Assembly (NCBI RefSeq): GCF_014529535.1
Contig: NC_050737.1
Span: 2,202,447-2,266,446 of the forward strand
Source of the DNA: Bradysia coprophila
Taxonomy: Eukaryota; Arthropoda; Insecta; Diptera; Sciaridae
Reading direction: 5' to 3'
DNA length: 64,000 bases
Numbering within the stretch: position 1 is the first letter of the stretch; the number at the start of each line of letters is the position of its first letter. Shown in pieces: positions 61,118-64,000 of this stretch. Position numbers and translations under genes: made by a program. The notes below the pieces were generated by a model. That model saw only the letters and a list, made by a program, of their open reading frames with translations, searched no databases and was not told the origin of the DNA.

Positions 61118-62200
61118 TTAAATTTTATAATTGGAGACAAAATTAACACTTTCGAAAATCCAATTTTTTGAACATGAACCAGTTACAAAGTCAAGTCGCG
61201 TCGAAAATGTGTCCAGGCACGACCCAATCACACTTAAACAGCTCTTCATGTCGACCACATTTTCAAATATATTTTCCTTCTCTGTCCTACCAATTTTGAC
61301 ATTCGAACTGAAAACTGCCGGATTGTTGAACATTTTTTCCAAAGTAGCCACCGCTATGCATTGGGGAATGGCAATAAATCGAAATATGCCCTTGTCTGTG
61401 ACACGCGACATGTACTCAATGGAATCTGGTAGATGTTGGAAGGCATCATTGATCAGGTAATTGAGGCAGGCAATTGCTTCTACGCGATAGTTTTCATCAA
61501 TTAGATCTCGAGCACTTTTCACATAATTCTTCCATACTTCTGCCGGATAGAAACTACGTCCTGATGGTTGGTTCAAATCTTCATAGATGTCACGCAAAAT
61601 ATTCACTTTCTGTAAAAATGAGCCAGTTGAAATGGCAAGGTGTTTTAGACGAGCCCGGCACATTTCTTCCATACGAAATTCGCCATTCAAATGAAACAAA
61701 TTTGTCAGTCCAATACCCACGAGTCCGGCAACGTAGTAACAATATTCGTTGTAATCTTTCAAGGTGTCGATTGATTGAGCGGAGTACTTTATCATTCCAC
61801 CGGCCATTTCGTTCACTATGTCCCGGATTATTTTTTTAGCGTCTGACGTGCATCTGCTGAAGAAGACGTTTAAAACTTTATCAAAATTTTCCATTAACTC
61901 AACATATGATTGATTGCACTCGGGTCGGAAGCGTAACTGGCAAACATCTGGGCGACTAGGCCGTTCATTGAAGATTGTTGTAAAGGATTCTATTGCTTTC
62001 GCTTTCATTGTTTCCTCTATTAGGTCATCCTCAATGGTATCCAAACCTCTTAAAATTAAATAGAAGATGGAAACTGTTGTGCGCAATGGTTCCTCCAGTA
62101 CTTCCGTCACAAAGGCGAAGCTACGCGAAACACGATGAAATATGTTGAAACAAAATGTTTCGTCATCTGAGGGGTTGCTTGAATTTACTTTGTTTTCCAT
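61118..62200 (-). CDS. Squalene-synthase-like protein, copy 2
   Basis: Intronless, 360 residues from the ATG at 62,200. It has the same architecture as copy 1: SRSFAFVTEVLEEPLR (25-40), DTIEDD (54-59), YCYYVAGLVGIGLTNLF (153-169, almost the textbook squalene synthase string), FLQKVNILRDIYED with the second motif at 204-208, GRSFYPAEVW, FRFIAIPQCIAVATLEKMF and SSNVKIG. By my count 289 of 360 residues match copy 1 with no gaps. Unbroken frames and motifs at this divergence suggest both copies are under selection. No C-terminal membrane anchor and no N-terminal signal, so probably soluble. It lies antisense inside the span of a decayed second AdoR copy (pieces at 60,404, 62,546 and 63,457). Presqualene, squalene or another head-to-head or head-to-tail prenyl product are all possible. 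Confidence 0.92.
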   Translation of the reverse strand: MENKVNSSNPSDDETFCFNIFHRVSRSFAFVTEVLEEPLRTTVSIFYLILRGLDTIEDDLIEETMKAKAIESFTTIFNERPSRPDVCQLRFRPECNQSYVELMENFDKVLNVFFSRCTSDAKKIIRDIVNEMAGGMIKYSAQSIDTLKDYNEYCYYVAGLVGIGLTNLFHLNGEFRMEEMCRARLKHLAISTGSFLQKVNILRDIYEDLNQPSGRSFYPAEVWKNYVKSARDLIDENYRVEAIACLNYLINDAFQHLPDSIEYMSRVTDKGIFRFIAIPQCIAVATLEKMFNNPAVFSSNVKIGRTEKENIFENVVDMKSCLSVIGSCLDTFSTRLDFVTGSCSKNWIFESVNFVSNYKI

Positions 62201-62221
62201 GTCGTCGATATCGGCTTTAAC
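62201..62221 (-). promoter_or_regulatory. Leader conserved with copy 1
   Basis: Same TTAAAGCCGATATCGACGAC sequence directly before the ATG as in copy 1; homology fades about 10-15 bp further upstream. Confidence 0.5.
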
Positions 62222-62545
62222 AGATTACAACTGATTTTTTTTTCAAATTAGAACAATACACAAGATTCACATATCCAGTACGTTAGAGTTTTTCAATGTT
62301 AAATGGTTGATGTGCTGTGGACGTATGTAACAACGACTCAATTTGCGCAATATACTTATCAATTTTATAATTTTTTCTCGATCGGAAAAACAGGTGTGTC
62401 GACCCGGTTTACACCTGTCATTAAGATTTGTCATCTATTTTTGATCCAAAGCCGTGCGTATTTTTTTTTAGTGGACGGGCGGTCTACTGAACAATCACTT
62501 TTTCTCTTGTCTTTCCCTGACTGGTGTCGGAAACCAATATAGCAA
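62222..62545. other. Upstream of copy 2, no other gene
   Basis: AT-rich with T runs (62,234, 62,462). I could not align it to AdoR with confidence. Confidence 0.45.
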
Positions 62546-62577
62546 TCATCCATATTTATACGGCGGGTATTAAGCAG
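62546..62577 (+). pseudogene. Fragment of AdoR exon 2 end (second AdoR copy)
   Basis: ATCCATATTTATACGG..ATTAAGCAG encodes IHIYTAGIKQ, close to HIYTVIIKQ at the end of AdoR exon 2. It is followed by GCAAG where the intact gene has the donor GTAAG. Short, but in the expected order and strand relative to the other fragments. Confidence 0.6.
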
Positions 62578-63456
62578 GCAAGATGTTAATGGTAAAACTA
62601 TAGGCATTATATACATTAAGGCTGCTAATGGTATTATTGGTATCCGAATACTACTCTATTTGACGTGTAAAAACCTCTATTAGCCTGATGGGTGCTTTGC
62701 ATTTGTACATGTGTAAATTCAATATCTAACCACAACATAATATGGTATTGTTAAGCTTTGCAAGTTTATGAGTACATTACTTTCCAATGGGACAAATGAT
62801 ATGGTACCAAGGTTGGTAATAGTATATTACCACTCCAGGGGAGTAATTTGATATCTCGTAATCAGAAGCCCTCGGAAACCCTTACTCAACGTGATACGAG
62901 ATATTAAATTATTTCCAGAGTGCAGCACTCCAGCATACTGTTTAGCTTTACAAGCGAGGTAAAAGTTTTTCCCTAGGGAAGGAATGGCACTAGTAAAGTA
63001 AAGTACAATTACGCAAAAACTTGAGGTAAAGTTTCGCCGTCGTGACATAAAGCTCACATTACTTTACGTTTTTGATTTAATGTGTAAAACTTAGGCTTAG
63101 GAGAGAAAGAATTTTAGGATTTTGTTACATGCATGTGTAACGCCACTGTTTCATGCCCTTCCCATCCATGTCACCTTAACAGGTATTGTTTTCGTTTTCA
63201 ATGGTTTCTCCAAAGTCAGTTGAATAAACAGTGCGTATTGCAATGCACATACGTCTATATGTCGCATCAACAGTTTTTAAACGTCGAAATTCTGCTAGCA
63301 AAACATTATTATTCATAGACATTACTTTGCACTTAAAACCAAATTTTGACTTTTAAATAACAAAAATTGAAAAACAATTATTAAAAATACATCATACGTG
63401 TTTGTGTACCGAGTCATACATTCAAAGATTTCGCGTCAAAATGTATGAATACCCCA
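62578..63456. other. Gene-free spacer
   Basis: No recognisable AdoR exon 3 here. Imperfect palindromic pieces around GATATCTCGTAATC (62,850) and GATACGAGATATTAAA (62,890) hint at a small inverted element. Confidence 0.45.
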
Positions 63457-63580
63457 TAAATATTTCTCTGGTTTCTCAACCAATAAATTTACCACGGATA
63501 CTACAGCCACAAAAGAATCAATTAAGACCTTTATACCTTTGTGTTGTCCATATTAGTCTTCTATTTCACCGAAATTTACC
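63457..63580 (+). pseudogene. Fragment of AdoR exon 4 (second AdoR copy)
   Basis: Aligns with AdoR exon 4 at 55,289-55,402: AAATATTTCTC.TGTTT, TTACC.C.GA, CAGCCAC.AAAGAATCAATT and TTTCACCGAAATTTAC occur in the same order. The open frame reads NISLVSQPINLP..QPQKNQLRPLY, similar to NISLVCRPTTLP..QPPKNQFGPIY. The match ends abruptly on both sides, so it is a relic and not a gene. Confidence 0.75.
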
Positions 63581-64000
63581 AATTTTTAGTCACTTCTTTA
63601 GCCGGCTCGGCCTCGCCTCGGGTCGACATAAATAACTATTTCGAAATTTAAAAGACGTGTCTCTACGATGTATAGTTGAATTAACGTACGAAATCCACAA
63701 TATTCTACAAGGATCATATTCATGACAATTCGATTATTTGAAAAGTCAGGAGGGAGAACCCTAAGAATACCTGCACCATGATTAGCAAGCTAGGGTCTTG
63801 TCATCGGTGGAAAAGTGTTTCCTGTTTCGTCACCTAAACATACACAAAGTCACATGGGTGTCCCCAATCAGTAGAAAGTGTAGAAGCTACACAAGCTGGA
63901 GAATAAACGCTATGTTTTCGGAACAATGAGAGAAAGGAATGGATCTCTGACGACACATGGAAGCTGCGAAACTTTAAAAATGACATCGATAATCGAGTAC
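63581..64000. other. Window end, no gene supported
   Basis: Moderately higher GC near 63,600-63,625 (GGCTCGGCCTCGCCTCGGGT). No domain or repeat recognised. Confidence 0.45.

Noticed and set aside
61131..61839. Long plus-strand ORFs of 109 and 121 codons opposite squalene-synthase-like copy 2
   Set aside because: Shadows of the minus-strand gene; similar shadows occur opposite copy 1.

Overview
The window looks like nuclear DNA of an insect, most probably a nematoceran fly. It is AT-rich, its genes have short GT-AG introns or none, it is full of small inverted-repeat elements, and its recognisable genes are a MADF-BESS DNA-binding protein, the cytosolic iron-sulfur assembly factor Ciao1 and the insect adenosine receptor. 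The species is inferred, not shown.

Layout. 0-6 kb: a foldback repeat (2.1-2.3 kb), a MADF-BESS gene on the minus strand (3.06-3.85 kb), a small unknown ORF on the minus strand and, divergent from it by 57 bp, Ciao1 on the plus strand (three exons, 4.88-6.04 kb). 6-29.7 kb: about 23 kb with no gene I can support. It carries many hairpin/MITE-like elements, an array of five 147-bp tandem units (22.6-23.3 kb) and a 0.53-kb foldback element (23.63-24.16 kb).

29.7-59.4 kb: a giant imperfect inverted repeat. Left arm 29,722-44,817 and right arm about 45,694-59,405 are reverse complements, separated by a 25-N assembly gap and about 850 bp of unpaired sequence. The right arm carries intact genes: the adenosine receptor AdoR (four coding exons, 45.9-55.6 kb, plus), a decayed jockey-like reverse transcriptase fragment, and an intronless squalene-synthase-like gene (56.5-57.6 kb, minus). 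The left arm carries the same items wrecked by very dense small insertions and deletions, and it is about 10% longer. That pattern points to unpolished long-read sequence or a misjoin at the gap rather than an old duplication, but I cannot prove it here.

59.4-64 kb: a hairpin, a TA-flanked MITE, a second intact intronless squalene-synthase-like gene (61.1-62.2 kb, minus) and, around it on the plus strand, scattered remnants of a second AdoR copy: intron 1 at 60.4 kb, the end of exon 2 at 62.55 kb and part of exon 4 at 63.46 kb.

The most notable biology is the pair of 360-residue squalene-synthase-like proteins. They are about 80% identical with no gaps, and both aspartate-rich catalytic motifs are intact. 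Insects are regarded as sterol auxotrophs lacking squalene synthase, so a conserved, duplicated, intronless and apparently anchorless member next to AdoR deserves attention.
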